From Spirochaetia bacterium (lineage in GTDB: Bacteria > Spirochaetota > Spirochaetia > Treponematales > Rectinemataceae): a stretch of DNA of 44,591 nucleotides. Location: the NCBI GenBank assembly GCA_029975555.1, contig JARKOY010000167.1, forward strand, positions 1 to 44,591, in the 5' to 3' direction. The position numbers and the translations under genes were made by a program. This document shows, piece after piece, positions 8,038 through 16,724 of this stretch; within the stretch, counting starts at the first letter, position 1; each line of letters begins with the position of its first letter. Below the pieces are notes generated by a model. That model had not been told where the DNA came from, searched no databases, and saw only the letters and a list, made by a program, of their open reading frames with translations.

Positions 8038-9413
8038 GGGCGGTCTTGTGTGTGCCGCCGCCGGTTTCTCCCGACCATCCGTTGGTGGGCATGGCCATGG
8101 TGGCGGCGGTGCTACAGTCCCGGGGAATCGAGACGGAGGTCCTGGACCTGAACGCGCGGCTCGCCTCCTCGGGCAAGTGGCCGGAACGGCTGTGGCGCAA
8201 GGAGGGCTTCGATTCCTGGTCTCACTCGGACTTTCGCCGCCAGGTACGTCCCGTCCTGACGAATCTCCTGGATTCTTGCCTGGATCGACCCGTGGACCTG
8301 ATCGGGCTGCACGTGGCCAGCGCTTCCCGAGACATGGCAAAGGAGTTGGCTGTCCTAGCCCGGGAGCGTCGACCGGAGGCCATGATCATAGCCGGCGGCC
8401 CAGAGTTCTTCTCCTCTCCCGACGCAATCGACCCCGACCTGCCTTATGATCACATCTTCCTGGGCGAGGTCGAGGTCTCTCTCGGCCGCTGGTTGGACGC
8501 ATCCGGACTTAGACGGGGCGGCGCCAAGTGCATCCCGAGCGAGGGCGCGGACCTGGCCAGGCAGCCTCTGCCGAACTACTCCCTCTTCCCCTTGGCGGCA
8601 TACGCCCGCCCAGGCGTCCTACCCATGGAGGTTTCCAGGGGCTGCGTGAACCACTGCGCCTTCTGCGACGACTCCCGCATGTGGAAAGGCTACCGCCGCA
8701 AACCGGACTCGCGCCTGCGCCAAGAGCTTGCGGCCCTGGCCGGACTCGGAGCCAGGCATGTCAGCTTCTGCGACTCGCTACTCAACCCGTCCGCCGGGAT
8801 GTTCCACGGCCTCCTGCGCTTGCTTGAGGAATACGGGCTTCCCTGGGACGGCATGGTGCAAGCCCGGGAGATCCTTCCCGAGACGGCGCGGCTCATGCGA
8901 CGCAGCCGTTGCGCGGGGGTGTTCGTCGGCATCGAGTCCTTCAGCCGATCTTTTCTTCGCCTGCTGCGCAAGGAGCATGCCGCGGCGCACGGCGAGAAGG
9001 CGCTCCTATACTTGGCAGCCGAGTCCGTGCCCGCGTCCATGGGGCTGATCGTGGCCGGGCCGCCGCTCCAGACACGAGAGGAATTCGAGCACGACCTGCG
9101 CGTTCTCGCCCGGGTTGCCCCGTCCCTGGCCAGCGTGGCCATCAATCCCTTGTGCATCCCGGCGGGCACGCCGCTGGCCGAGGCCGGCGAGTCCCTCGGC
9201 ATCAAGGGCCTGGGGGAGAGGCTGTCCTGGAAATTTTGGCACGCCGGCCAGGGCATCGAGGACGTGCGTCTGCGCCTGGCCTGGTGCCGCGAGGCGGCGG
9301 AATTGCTGGCTGCGGCGGGAGTGCCACTCGGTGCCAACTACGACGAGTTCGATCTCTACCTGGCGGACCAGTTGCGCGACGCTAAGAAGCATTTCGCGGA
9401 GGGGGGGCAATGA
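8034..9413 (+). CDS. B12-binding-type radical SAM protein 2
   Basis: I place the start at GTG 8034, overlapping the UvrA-like stop (GTGA), with GGGGAAGG upstream, which gives 459 aa. The ATG frame starting at 7902 would run over 130 bases of the ATPase gene. The N-terminal B12-binding fold begins VRAVLCVPPPVSPDHPLVGMAMV. Typical segments IGLHVASASRDMA, MIIAGGPEFF and IFLGEVEVSLGRWL follow. The radical SAM cluster motif RGCVNHCAFCDDSRMWKG (C-x3-C-x2-C) lies near residue 203, then ARHVSFCDSLLNPS, VFVGIESFSRSFLRLLRKE and ASMGLIVAGPP. It is a paralogue of the proteins at 4157 and 10255, not a duplicate, so the three probably make different modifications, for example C-methylations. The stop overlaps the next gene (ATGA). 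Confidence 0.88.
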   Translation: MRAVLCVPPPVSPDHPLVGMAMVAAVLQSRGIETEVLDLNARLASSGKWPERLWRKEGFDSWSHSDFRRQVRPVLTNLLDSCLDRPVDLIGLHVASASRDMAKELAVLARERRPEAMIIAGGPEFFSSPDAIDPDLPYDHIFLGEVEVSLGRWLDASGLRRGGAKCIPSEGADLARQPLPNYSLFPLAAYARPGVLPMEVSRGCVNHCAFCDDSRMWKGYRRKPDSRLRQELAALAGLGARHVSFCDSLLNPSAGMFHGLLRLLEEYGLPWDGMVQAREILPETARLMRRSRCAGVFVGIESFSRSFLRLLRKEHAAAHGEKALLYLAAESVPASMGLIVAGPPLQTREEFEHDLRVLARVAPSLASVAINPLCIPAGTPLAEAGESLGIKGLGERLSWKFWHAGQGIEDVRLRLAWCREAAELLAAAGVPLGANYDEFDLYLADQLRDAKKHFAEGGQ

Positions 9414-10258
9414 CCCTGCGCTGGTATCCCATCCACACCCATCTTCTGCCCGCCGGCCTCGCCGGGACGAAACTTGTCGGCGCCGTGCTCTGTCTGCCGC
9501 CAGCCGGGGCGATCGCCGACATAGAGGCCGGGATGGCGCAGTGGCCGGGCAAGGAGCAGATGGCCTTTTGCCCCTTGTTCTCCCTGGAGCAAGAGACGGA
9601 CCTCGGAAACCTTGGTGCATTGCCCAGGCTGCGCTCCCTGGGGCTCGTCTCGCTGCAGCTTTTGCGCGAGCGAAAAAACTCCATGTATTTCGACCTGGCG
9701 CGGGGTTTGACGGACAGTGGGACAGCCCTGCTGCGCCGCATGGCGGACCTGGACATGCTCCTGGACCTGAGTCACTTGCACGGTCCTGTGCTGACGCATG
9801 TCCTCAATGCCGCCCCGGGCCGTCGCATGGTGTCCCACGTGGTCTGCCAGGAGGTCTTTCCCTGGAGCCTGACCCGCCGCGCCAACGCTATGGACGACGC
9901 CGAGCTCGCGGCCTGCGACGCCGAGCTGTACGGCATCCCCTTCGTGGATGACCTCGTCTCGGCACGGCCGAGCCTGACCAGGGCTGAACGCCAGGCAGGC
10001 GTCGGCGACGTGGCGGACCACATCCTCCATCTGGCTCGGGTGGTAGGCCCGGAGCGGGTGGCCCTGGGGCCGGACTACTTCGACTACGACACGCTGGCCG
10101 GCGCCGGCATCGAGGTCGGCTCTGCCGGCGAGCTGGACCAGGTAGAAGGGCTGGCGCGTCTGTGGCAGGCATTGCGAGACCGCGGGTTGAACGAGGGCGA
10201 AGTTGAAGGGGTGTTTTGGCGCAACGCCTCACGTGTGCTGCCGCCGGAGGCGGCGTGA
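9410..10258 (+). CDS. Divergent M19 (renal dipeptidase-like) metallohydrolase
   Basis: A 282-aa protein of the membrane dipeptidase (M19) amidohydrolase fold, shorter than the usual 330-400 aa. Family landmarks are the first metal motif near residue 9, the DMLLDLSHLHGPVLTHV segment around 117-131, RRMVSHVVCQ (second zinc His region), ERVALGPDYFDYD (the usual GxDFD) and the closing LWQALRDRGLNEGEVEGVFWRNASRVL. The first motif reads H-T-H where M19 enzymes normally have H-x-D, so one zinc ligand has changed from Asp to His. There is no signal peptide, so it should act in the cytoplasm. It is coupled by ATGA to the gene before and by GTGA to the gene after. The likely job is trimming of the peptide or leader. 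Hydrolysis of another amide is possible. Confidence 0.82.
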   Translation: MTLRWYPIHTHLLPAGLAGTKLVGAVLCLPPAGAIADIEAGMAQWPGKEQMAFCPLFSLEQETDLGNLGALPRLRSLGLVSLQLLRERKNSMYFDLARGLTDSGTALLRRMADLDMLLDLSHLHGPVLTHVLNAAPGRRMVSHVVCQEVFPWSLTRRANAMDDAELAACDAELYGIPFVDDLVSARPSLTRAERQAGVGDVADHILHLARVVGPERVALGPDYFDYDTLAGAGIEVGSAGELDQVEGLARLWQALRDRGLNEGEVEGVFWRNASRVLPPEAA

Positions 10259-11751
10259 AGGTCGCTCTTGTCCATCTGACACGCGGGGCGGACAGCACGC
10301 CCGCCTCGCCCCTGGTCGACCACTTGGGGCTAGAGAGCATCGCGGCCACCCTTCTTGCATGGGGACACGAGCCGATCCTGATCGACTCCGGCCCAACCGG
10401 CCTCGATGCCGATGGCGTCCTCGACGCCCTGCGTCAGGCTTCCCCTGATCTTGCCGGCTTCGCCGTCAACTACGTCAATATTCGAGACACCCTAAACCTC
10501 GTGACGCGCGTGCGGCGCGACCTGCCCGACACGCCTCTTGTGGCCGGCAGCCATTACGCCACCTTCCATGCGGATGCCCTTCTGCGTGGCCCTGTCGCCT
10601 TTGACGGGGTGATCCTGGGCGAAGGCGAGGTGCCCATGGCAAACCTGGCCAACGCCGACAGAGAACGCTGGGGCGAAGTGCCCGGTCTGGCTTGGGTCGA
10701 GTCCGGCCGCATCCGGAAGACCCCCCTCCCCTCGCCGCTTCCTCTGGACGACCTGCCCACAGCATACCGCTCCAGCCTGCGAGGCCTGGCGATCCTGCCG
10801 CGCGGCTGCGCCAAGGTGGCGGTGGAGGCCTCCCGTGGCTGCGCCCACGCCTGCAGCTTCTGCAGCATCGCCGCCTGCCAGGCCCTGGCTGGCGATGCCC
10901 GGCACAGACGCCTGCGTTCGCCCGAAGCCGTGGCCACGGAGATTCGCGGCATCGTCCAGGAATGGGGCCTGCGGGACTTCTGGTTCATGGACGCCGACTT
11001 CCTGGGCGGCCCCAAGGACAAGAAACGCATTCTCGCCCTGGCCGAGGCCATCGCCGATATCGGTCCCGGCATTACGCTCGAGATCGACGCCCGGGCCGAC
11101 TCGGTCAGCCGCGAGACGATCCGCGCCCTCAAAGCCGCCGGCCTGGAGAGGGCTTTCCTAGGGGTCGAGTCTTTCGATCAAGAGACGCTCAATTCCTTTG
11201 CCAAGGGCGCCACGGTGGAGGGCAATCTGCGCGCTATCCGTATCCTGGAGGAAGAAGGCGTCCGCCCCATTCTCGGCAGCATCATGTTTCACCCCAAGAG
11301 CACGCTTGCGCAGCTCTGTCGTGAGCACGAAGCCCTGTCGAGAATCGGTTACGAAAAGACTCAAATGCTCTTCCGCCTCAAGAAGTACAAAGGTTCCCGC
11401 GACGCTGCCGACGCCCTCGATTGTCAAGGTCGAGGCGTTTCCCCTTACGAAGATTACGGTTGGGAATTTTCCGATCCCCAGGTGCGATTGATCTGGGAAT
11501 TTTTTGACAACGCTCGACTTCAGTTGCTCGATATTATATTTGTCGATCAAATATTGGCTTTCAGGCAAGGAAAGATTGGTGTCTCGCAATTTAATCGAAA
11601 AATTGATTTGGTGTTTGGCAGATTAAAAGACTACATGGACATCATACTTCAGACAATATTGAAGCAGAAAAGTTTCAATGAGGAAGTTTTCCGCGAAATA
11701 ACACAGAACGAAATCGGCCGCCTGTCGTTCGATAACATAATAAATCAATAA
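10255..11751 (+). CDS. B12-binding-type radical SAM protein 3
   Basis: The start is taken as GTG 10255, overlapping the dipeptidase stop (GTGA), with GGAGG close upstream, giving 498 aa. The N-terminal B12-type domain starts VKVALVHLTRGADSTPAS. AGSHYATFHADALL and GVILGEGEVPMANL follow. The cluster motif SRGCAHACSFCSIAACQ (C-x3-C-x2-C) lies near residue 194, with DFWFMDADFLGGPKDKKR, AFLGVESFDQETLNSFAKG and RPILGSIMFHPKS after it. The last ~80 codons, from about 11500, turn AT-rich (IIFVDQILAFRQGKIG to the end), unlike the GC-rich body. This may be a grafted C-terminus or a recombination joint. It is the last enzyme of the coupled run, and the next gene is 23 bases away and AT-rich. Confidence 0.87.
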   Translation: MKVALVHLTRGADSTPASPLVDHLGLESIAATLLAWGHEPILIDSGPTGLDADGVLDALRQASPDLAGFAVNYVNIRDTLNLVTRVRRDLPDTPLVAGSHYATFHADALLRGPVAFDGVILGEGEVPMANLANADRERWGEVPGLAWVESGRIRKTPLPSPLPLDDLPTAYRSSLRGLAILPRGCAKVAVEASRGCAHACSFCSIAACQALAGDARHRRLRSPEAVATEIRGIVQEWGLRDFWFMDADFLGGPKDKKRILALAEAIADIGPGITLEIDARADSVSRETIRALKAAGLERAFLGVESFDQETLNSFAKGATVEGNLRAIRILEEEGVRPILGSIMFHPKSTLAQLCREHEALSRIGYEKTQMLFRLKKYKGSRDAADALDCQGRGVSPYEDYGWEFSDPQVRLIWEFFDNARLQLLDIIFVDQILAFRQGKIGVSQFNRKIDLVFGRLKDYMDIILQTILKQKSFNEEVFREITQNEIGRLSFDNIINQ

Positions 11752-11774
11752 CTAGACAGAGAGTTCCAGATATC

Positions 11775-12818
11775 ATGCGAAAATCGAATCTGTTACCATG
11801 TCAAATACTGTTTGTCTTTTTTCTAATTTTATCCAGCTGGCTGCAACAATCAATAGCCAAAGAAATAAAAAAAAGTTCCACCCAGCCAGATAATAAGGAA
11901 CCATTCCTGATTGTAAAAGAAGAACTGTCAACATTACGCAATGAATACGACAACAAAATATCGAAACTCGAAAAAGAGTTGGCAGACTTAAAAAGAAAAG
12001 GCGAGCACCTTGAAGAAGCGATCAGTAAAAACCAAAAAGATTTTTATGGAGAATTAATAAGCACCGTAAATATGTTTTCGAATGCCGGAAACAGAACACT
12101 TGCTATTTTGGGAGCTTTCATAGCCGTAATGGCATTTCTAGGATATAAAAAGCTAAATGACCTTGTCCACGATGCAATGAGGCCAGTCAACAAGAAAATT
12201 GACAATGTTGAATGTGAGCACGATGACTCTAAACGCTGGCACGATGAGGCCAAGGTTGAATACAAAGAACTTAAAGATAAACTCAAAAAAGACAAGAGCA
12301 CAATTGAGAAATTAACGAATGAAACGAAAGCTCAAATTGAGTACATGCAAGGCATAGATATATTACGGAATACAAGCACAGGGGAAAAAAGCATACTAAG
12401 AGCCATTGAATTATTAAAAAGCAGCATTTCTAGCCATAGCTACGACATAACAAGAGTTTCCTTGGCGGCTGCCTATAAATATACTGGTGATTTTCGAGCT
12501 GCATGTTTTGAATTGCACAAACTATCTGAGCCAGACAAACTTTCTTCAGAAGGAGCAGCCGCTTTACTTGAAATAGCAATATTAGTTAATAACCAAGAAG
12601 AGTTTGAACGTGTCGACTCGCAATACAAGTACATTCTCAAAGAATTCGATAACGAGCTGTTTTTACCACTCATGAAATCAGTCATGGCCTTCGTGCAAGG
12701 CAATGTTGAAGAGATGGACCGATATTTAAAGAAATGCCAGCGTAAAATTCAATTGTATGACGACAAGCTTATCGATGAGAAAATTGAAAATGGAAAAAAA
12801 TGTTTACATGGGATTTAA
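11775..12818 (+). CDS. Coiled-coil membrane protein with helical C-terminal repeats
   Basis: A 347-aa protein of unknown family. Visible parts are a signal peptide or membrane anchor (LLPCQILFVFFLILSSWLQQ, residues 6-25), a charged coiled coil (about 48-85, STLRNEYDNKISKLEKELADLKRKG), a transmembrane helix (TLAILGAFIAVMAFLGY, about 107-124), a second coiled coil (about 150-190), and a helical C-terminal half (RAIELLKSSISSHSY to the end) with TPR-like spacing. The gene is much more AT-rich than the operon before it. It might be an immunity, export or sensing component, or an unrelated insertion. The ribosome binding site is weak (GAGAG, 11759-11763). Its coding status is good but its link to the RiPP pathway is uncertain. 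Confidence 0.75.
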   Translation: MRKSNLLPCQILFVFFLILSSWLQQSIAKEIKKSSTQPDNKEPFLIVKEELSTLRNEYDNKISKLEKELADLKRKGEHLEEAISKNQKDFYGELISTVNMFSNAGNRTLAILGAFIAVMAFLGYKKLNDLVHDAMRPVNKKIDNVECEHDDSKRWHDEAKVEYKELKDKLKKDKSTIEKLTNETKAQIEYMQGIDILRNTSTGEKSILRAIELLKSSISSHSYDITRVSLAAAYKYTGDFRAACFELHKLSEPDKLSSEGAAALLEIAILVNNQEEFERVDSQYKYILKEFDNELFLPLMKSVMAFVQGNVEEMDRYLKKCQRKIQLYDDKLIDEKIENGKKCLHGI

Positions 12819-13226
12819 AGCCTCTTAAAGACCACCTCAAAGGAGAGTACTCGACAAGCGAAGGCTTTACAACGTTAATGAAGCATATGGATTCTTTGCA
12901 AAATCATATTCCACCGTGTAAGAGTACCCCACCAGACAGAACTCGTTAGCGACAAAACCAGGCGCTCTTCAGCTAATCATCATTATTTTTGGAGTATCCC
13001 CCAAACTGTGTAAACACCCCAGTTTGATGGTTCAGCAAAGATAGTCTTTGAGCCTTACCTGGAAGAAGATCGAAAGCTAGGCCATGATCTCCTACCAGTT
13101 ACTTTTTCGCATCGTCCAGCGCTTCTCGACTTCGGTCACTAGTAGATACAGCTTCTTGAATAGGGCGATCGTTTTTATTTGCCGCCTGTGTGGGTAAATC
13201 ACTTCGATGCACTTTCACGAAGCGTC
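12819..13226. other. Non-coding gap with IS debris
   Basis: No credible complete gene. The AT-rich left part (to about 12980) continues the composition of the preceding gene. The right part holds an IS256-type end and transposase remnant (see 12991-13177). It separates the + strand operon from the convergent relaxase gene. I see no clear T-rich terminator hairpin. Confidence 0.6.
12991..13177 (-). pseudogene. IS256-family transposase C-terminus and terminal repeat remnant
   Basis: Read on the minus strand from about 13177, the frame gives IALFKKLYLLVTEVEKRWTM, then RKSNW, a stop, EIMA, a stop, and LSIFFQVRL. This matches the end of IS256/Mutator-type transposases (LKLLYLALxNxSKKWTMPxxNWxxxLNQxAIxFxxR), with two in-frame stops. 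The sequence GGAGTATCCCCCAAACTG (12991-13008), running on into TGTAAACACC, has the form of an IS256-type end. Only the tail of the element survives. A similar end-like sequence recurs at 40541-40600. Confidence 0.7.
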
Positions 13227-15986
13227 TTAGCGGTCGTAGCCCATACCTTTGATCTGGTTTTTGACCGCCTTCTCCAGACCGCACCGCTGCATGACGACGC
13301 CGGCTTTTTCGAGACCAAGAACCTTGGCGACTTCCGCCTTAATGGTCTCCCTGCCAAGCGTCTCCGCCAGCTCCTTGCAAGACTTCCCCAAAGCCAAACC
13401 CGCTTCCTGCACCTTCCCTTTTACCCTAGCCAGTTTCTTCACGGCCGCCCGATAATCCAGGCTCCCAGGCTGCATCTTCTCCATGGCCACCTTGTGCTTG
13501 TCCCTGGCGGTGATGTTTTCCCGCAACTCCCGGGCCTTGGTCTGGATGTGCTCTCGGGCCTTCTCCGGATTAGTAAGGCGTTCCTGCCGTTCCCTGGTCT
13601 CTCGGGCCGCCCTGAGACGCTCCGGATCAATCTCCGGCTTGGGGGCGTCCAGGGAAGGCTCCTCTGCCCGCGACCACCCCGGCAACGTGCCGGCCGGACC
13701 ATCCCGGTCCCTCCCTCGCTCTTTGACCTGGTTGGCCTGGTGTTCGTCTAGATAGCCAAGCGTCGATATGCGATCTTGGCTCCGGCTCATGCTGCGGGTC
13801 AGCTGCTCGAAGCTCTTGACCCTCTCGTTGTCCACGTAGAGCGTGAAATCGCCCTTGTGCCGGGTTGCGCCGACATAGGTCGTCCGGCTATTCCAGGTTA
13901 CGCCATGCAAGGCATAGACGTCCGTCTGCGTCTTTCCCTGCCCCTTGTAGACCGTTCCGGCATACCCAAGGGCAAACCCTTTGTACTCTTGCGGATCAAA
14001 AGAAACTATCGCACCGCTATCAAGTTTAACTTCGATCTGTTCCTGACTTTGTTTCTGAACAGTGCCAAAATTCCCATTGATCAAGTTCTTATCAATGCTC
14101 TTCGCCGTGGCGTTAAATTGAATCCTGTCGCCAACCCCTATCGTCTGCTGAAACTTCTTCTCCCCCTTCTCACAATCATAGGTGATGCCGCCACGCACCA
14201 TCCCCATCTCTCGCATAATCTTGCTGCAATCGTCATTTATACGGTTCACTTTCGTATTAATTCCAGCATAAATAAATCGGTTCACGTCTGGATTCCGCCC
14301 GATGTCCCGTTTCCAATCCTGCAATAAGGCCTCTATCGGCCTCCCCAATGCCTTGATGCACCCATGCTCCCGGTACGCCGTCATAGCTTCCTTGATCTTC
14401 CCATCGGCAAGGTCCATGCTGGCTTGCCGCATCCAATCCTGCTTCTGCCGCCTGACCAGCGAAATCAAGGCATGGTCCGTTTTCTGCCGAATCTCGGAGT
14501 ACATCCCTCCGCGTTGGATGCTGGCCAGCTGCGCGTCGTCACCAATCATGACAACCTTCGCGCCGGACACGTCGGCCTGCTCCAGCAGGCGGTGCATGGT
14601 CCTATTATCCAGCATGGCCGCCTCATCCACGAAAACAACAGTCTTGCGATCCCAAGCCTTGACCCGGCTGCGCGGGTTGGTACGCGCCTTTTCCTGGCGC
14701 AAAAGCTCCGCATGGACCGTGGATGCCTCCCGGAAACCGTCCGTGTGCATGTCCCGGCTGACCGTGTTTGTCGGGGCCACGCCCACCACCCGCCAGCCGT
14801 CGACCTCGAAGGCGTCCCGGGCCGCGCCCATGGTGTAGCTCTTGCCGGCCCCCGCCCGGCCCTGGATGACGCAAAGCCGGTTCGCGGCCGTCATCACGTC
14901 AAAGGCTTCACGTTGCTCCGGGTCCAGGGTCTTACGGGAAAGCGCCTGCCTCCTGGCATGTTCTGAGGCCTGGCCGCCGGCCTCCCGCATCTTGCGGTCC
15001 GTGAGCTCCAGGATCGCCCGCTCCTCGGCCCGCACGTGCGTGGACGTATAAAGTCCCGTTTCCTGCCCCTCCCCGTCATAGAGCTTCACACACTCCGGGC
15101 AGGACAAAACCCGCTGCTTCGCCGCCTCGCGTTCGGCCATGTCCTCTAGGCCGGCCTTTTTGAGCACCGCGTGAAGCTCCCGCTCCGTGAACAGGCACTG
15201 CCGGACGGTCAGCTTTTCAAGGATCGTTTGCGGCTCCACCACCGCGGTCTGTCGAGCGTCTTCAAGGCGGGCTTCGTTCTCGGCCGTCTTCCACGACGCC
15301 TCGATGTGTCGGGCCTTGCCCTCGTGGAGCTGAGACACGACGCCGCAAGGATCAACGCGAAGGTCCAGCTCCCGTTCCTCGAAATAGCGGTTTTGAAACG
15401 CCTCCCATTTTTCGCTGATCCGGTCCTGGGCCGAGACGAACCCTTTGCCATTTTTCCGGGCAAAGTCCGGATTCAAATCCGTGGCCTTGTGCTTGTCGAA
15501 TCCCTCACGTCCAAGACGTCGGGTGGTCACCAAGGCATGAAGATGCGGGTTGCCCGCTTGCATGTGGATCGCCCACTGGCAGGCCAGGCCATTATCTGTG
15601 AATTGTTCCTGGATGTGCTGTCGCGCCATTTCGATGCGCTGGGCGTCGGTGATCTGCGCGTCTTTGGGTAGGGCGAAGACATAGTGCTTGGCTAGTTGGG
15701 CACCAGACCGAAGGCGGACTTCGCCGGTCCTGGATAGGTGCTTTGTGGCGATTTCCGACTTGTCCACTGCATCCCAAAGCTGCTGTCTGTCCCAGGCTGG
15801 TGAACCTGGAGGAAGCTCGAAACCACGAGCCAGCACAGGATCATCCGTTTTGTGATTTCGGAAGTCAAAGGTTTCGCCTGTCAGGTCGCGTGTAAACCTG
15901 TCGCGGTCGATATAGGCGGCCACGGCGACGCCTGATGTTCCAGTGGACACACCGACGATAGAGCAGCCAGCGAAGCAGCAAGCCAT
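13227..15986 (-). CDS. traA: TraA-type MobQ relaxase with helicase domain
   Basis: A 919-aa conjugative relaxase. The N-terminal MobA/MobL domain has the catalytic Tyr region VAVAAYIDRDRF (Tyr25) and the HUH-type metal triad H141...H148-L-H150 (HMQAGNPHLHAL). A superfamily I helicase follows, with Walker A GRAGAGKS (376-383), Walker B VFVDEAAM (451-458), MIGDDAQL, and a late motif TVYKGQGKTQ with YVGATRHKG. The C-terminal ~180 residues are charged and helical. This is the architecture of Ti-plasmid TraA: nicking at oriT followed by unwinding. The start at 15986 has only a weak ribosome binding site. The N-terminus MACCFAGCS aligns poorly with the usual first strand, so a nearby alternative start is possible. 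The gene diverges from the TraD-like gene across a candidate oriT. No type IV secretion genes are visible, so transfer would need a helper. Confidence 0.92.
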   Translation of the reverse strand: MACCFAGCSIVGVSTGTSGVAVAAYIDRDRFTRDLTGETFDFRNHKTDDPVLARGFELPPGSPAWDRQQLWDAVDKSEIATKHLSRTGEVRLRSGAQLAKHYVFALPKDAQITDAQRIEMARQHIQEQFTDNGLACQWAIHMQAGNPHLHALVTTRRLGREGFDKHKATDLNPDFARKNGKGFVSAQDRISEKWEAFQNRYFEERELDLRVDPCGVVSQLHEGKARHIEASWKTAENEARLEDARQTAVVEPQTILEKLTVRQCLFTERELHAVLKKAGLEDMAEREAAKQRVLSCPECVKLYDGEGQETGLYTSTHVRAEERAILELTDRKMREAGGQASEHARRQALSRKTLDPEQREAFDVMTAANRLCVIQGRAGAGKSYTMGAARDAFEVDGWRVVGVAPTNTVSRDMHTDGFREASTVHAELLRQEKARTNPRSRVKAWDRKTVVFVDEAAMLDNRTMHRLLEQADVSGAKVVMIGDDAQLASIQRGGMYSEIRQKTDHALISLVRRQKQDWMRQASMDLADGKIKEAMTAYREHGCIKALGRPIEALLQDWKRDIGRNPDVNRFIYAGINTKVNRINDDCSKIMREMGMVRGGITYDCEKGEKKFQQTIGVGDRIQFNATAKSIDKNLINGNFGTVQKQSQEQIEVKLDSGAIVSFDPQEYKGFALGYAGTVYKGQGKTQTDVYALHGVTWNSRTTYVGATRHKGDFTLYVDNERVKSFEQLTRSMSRSQDRISTLGYLDEHQANQVKERGRDRDGPAGTLPGWSRAEEPSLDAPKPEIDPERLRAARETRERQERLTNPEKAREHIQTKARELRENITARDKHKVAMEKMQPGSLDYRAAVKKLARVKGKVQEAGLALGKSCKELAETLGRETIKAEVAKVLGLEKAGVVMQRCGLEKAVKNQIKGMGYDR

Positions 15987-16019
15987 ATTCCGCTATAACG
16001 CCTTTTGGTTTTTCATCTT

Positions 16020-16080
16020 ATCCACACGAAAGTGGGGCGCAATGTTTTGGCTTTGCCAAAACATATATTGCGTGTAGCCT
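16020..16080. other. Candidate origin of transfer (oriT)
   Basis: This lies between the divergent relaxase and TraD-like genes. The inner perfect inverted repeat is ATGTTTTGGC (16042-16051), loop TTT, GCCAAAACAT (16055-16064). An outer pair CGCAAT/ATTGCG lies at 16038-16043 and 16067-16072, and CACACG...CGTGT flanks these. The run AAAGTGGGGCGCAA (16029-16042) is G-rich like nic regions of MobQ plasmids. Position and structure fit oriT. The nick site itself is not identified. Confidence 0.6.
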
Positions 16081-16200
16081 CATTCTTCGGCTTCAGCTTT
16101 ACGGCATTCGTTGGCCGTTTGGAAGTTTTTTTCCTCGCTACCTTGACATTGACTCTAAAGTCTATGATTCATTTCCAATATTTTTGAGGAGGCTTTCGAC

Positions 16201-16722
16201 ATGGCTGAAAAAGCAAAGCTGACGGCCGAGGAACGGCTTAAAAAAATCGAGCAGAAGCGGGCAAAGTTGGCGGAGGAAGCAGCCAAAATCAGGAAAGAGG
16301 CTAGGAAGAAAGAGGCCAGCGTCAAAATGAAGCTTGGCGGGCTTGTCTGGAAAGCCGGCTTGCAGGATCAGCCTGATAACGTGATTCTCGGCATCCTGGT
16401 TGCCGGGTTTAAAAAACTCGGAACCGAGCGTGGAGCCTTTGAAGCCCTTGGCCGAAAAAAATTCGAGGATGACGCCAAGGCCAAGGCGGAAACCAAGGCA
16501 AAGGCCCGGGGAGCAAAACCAGAAAATCCCGGTCATGGGCCTGCTAGTGCCACGGCCCATCCGGCCGCGTCAGCGGCTGAGAGGTTTTACCTCAATGTGT
16601 CGATTGAAGAAAAAGATGCTGCCAAGGCTCTTGGCGCAAGATGGGACGGCGAGCACAAAAAATGGTGGTGCCATCCGGCCGACAAAGAAAAATTCACCAA
16701 GTGGTGGCCGGTGGGGGCATAG
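16201..16722 (+). CDS. TraD/TraC-like relaxosome protein with DUF5710 domain
   Basis: A 173-aa protein. The N-terminal half is a charged helix (LTAEERLKKIEQKRAKLAEE, then AAKIRKEARK) followed by KLGGLVWKAGLQDQPDNVILGILVAGFKKL, the pattern of the small TraD/TraC proteins encoded next to Ti-type TraA. The C-terminal ~45 residues (FYLNVSIEEKDAAKALGARW, then DGEHKKWWCHP) are a DUF5710 module, which is common on plasmid primases and transfer proteins and probably binds nucleic acid. The strong ribosome binding site GAGGAGG sits just before ATG 16201. It diverges from traA and likely helps assemble the relaxosome at the intervening oriT candidate. The fusion of TraD-like and DUF5710 parts is visible in the sequence. 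The function is inferred from family and position. Confidence 0.8.
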   Translation: MAEKAKLTAEERLKKIEQKRAKLAEEAAKIRKEARKKEASVKMKLGGLVWKAGLQDQPDNVILGILVAGFKKLGTERGAFEALGRKKFEDDAKAKAETKAKARGAKPENPGHGPASATAHPAASAAERFYLNVSIEEKDAAKALGARWDGEHKKWWCHPADKEKFTKWWPVGA

Positions 16723-16724
16723 CC

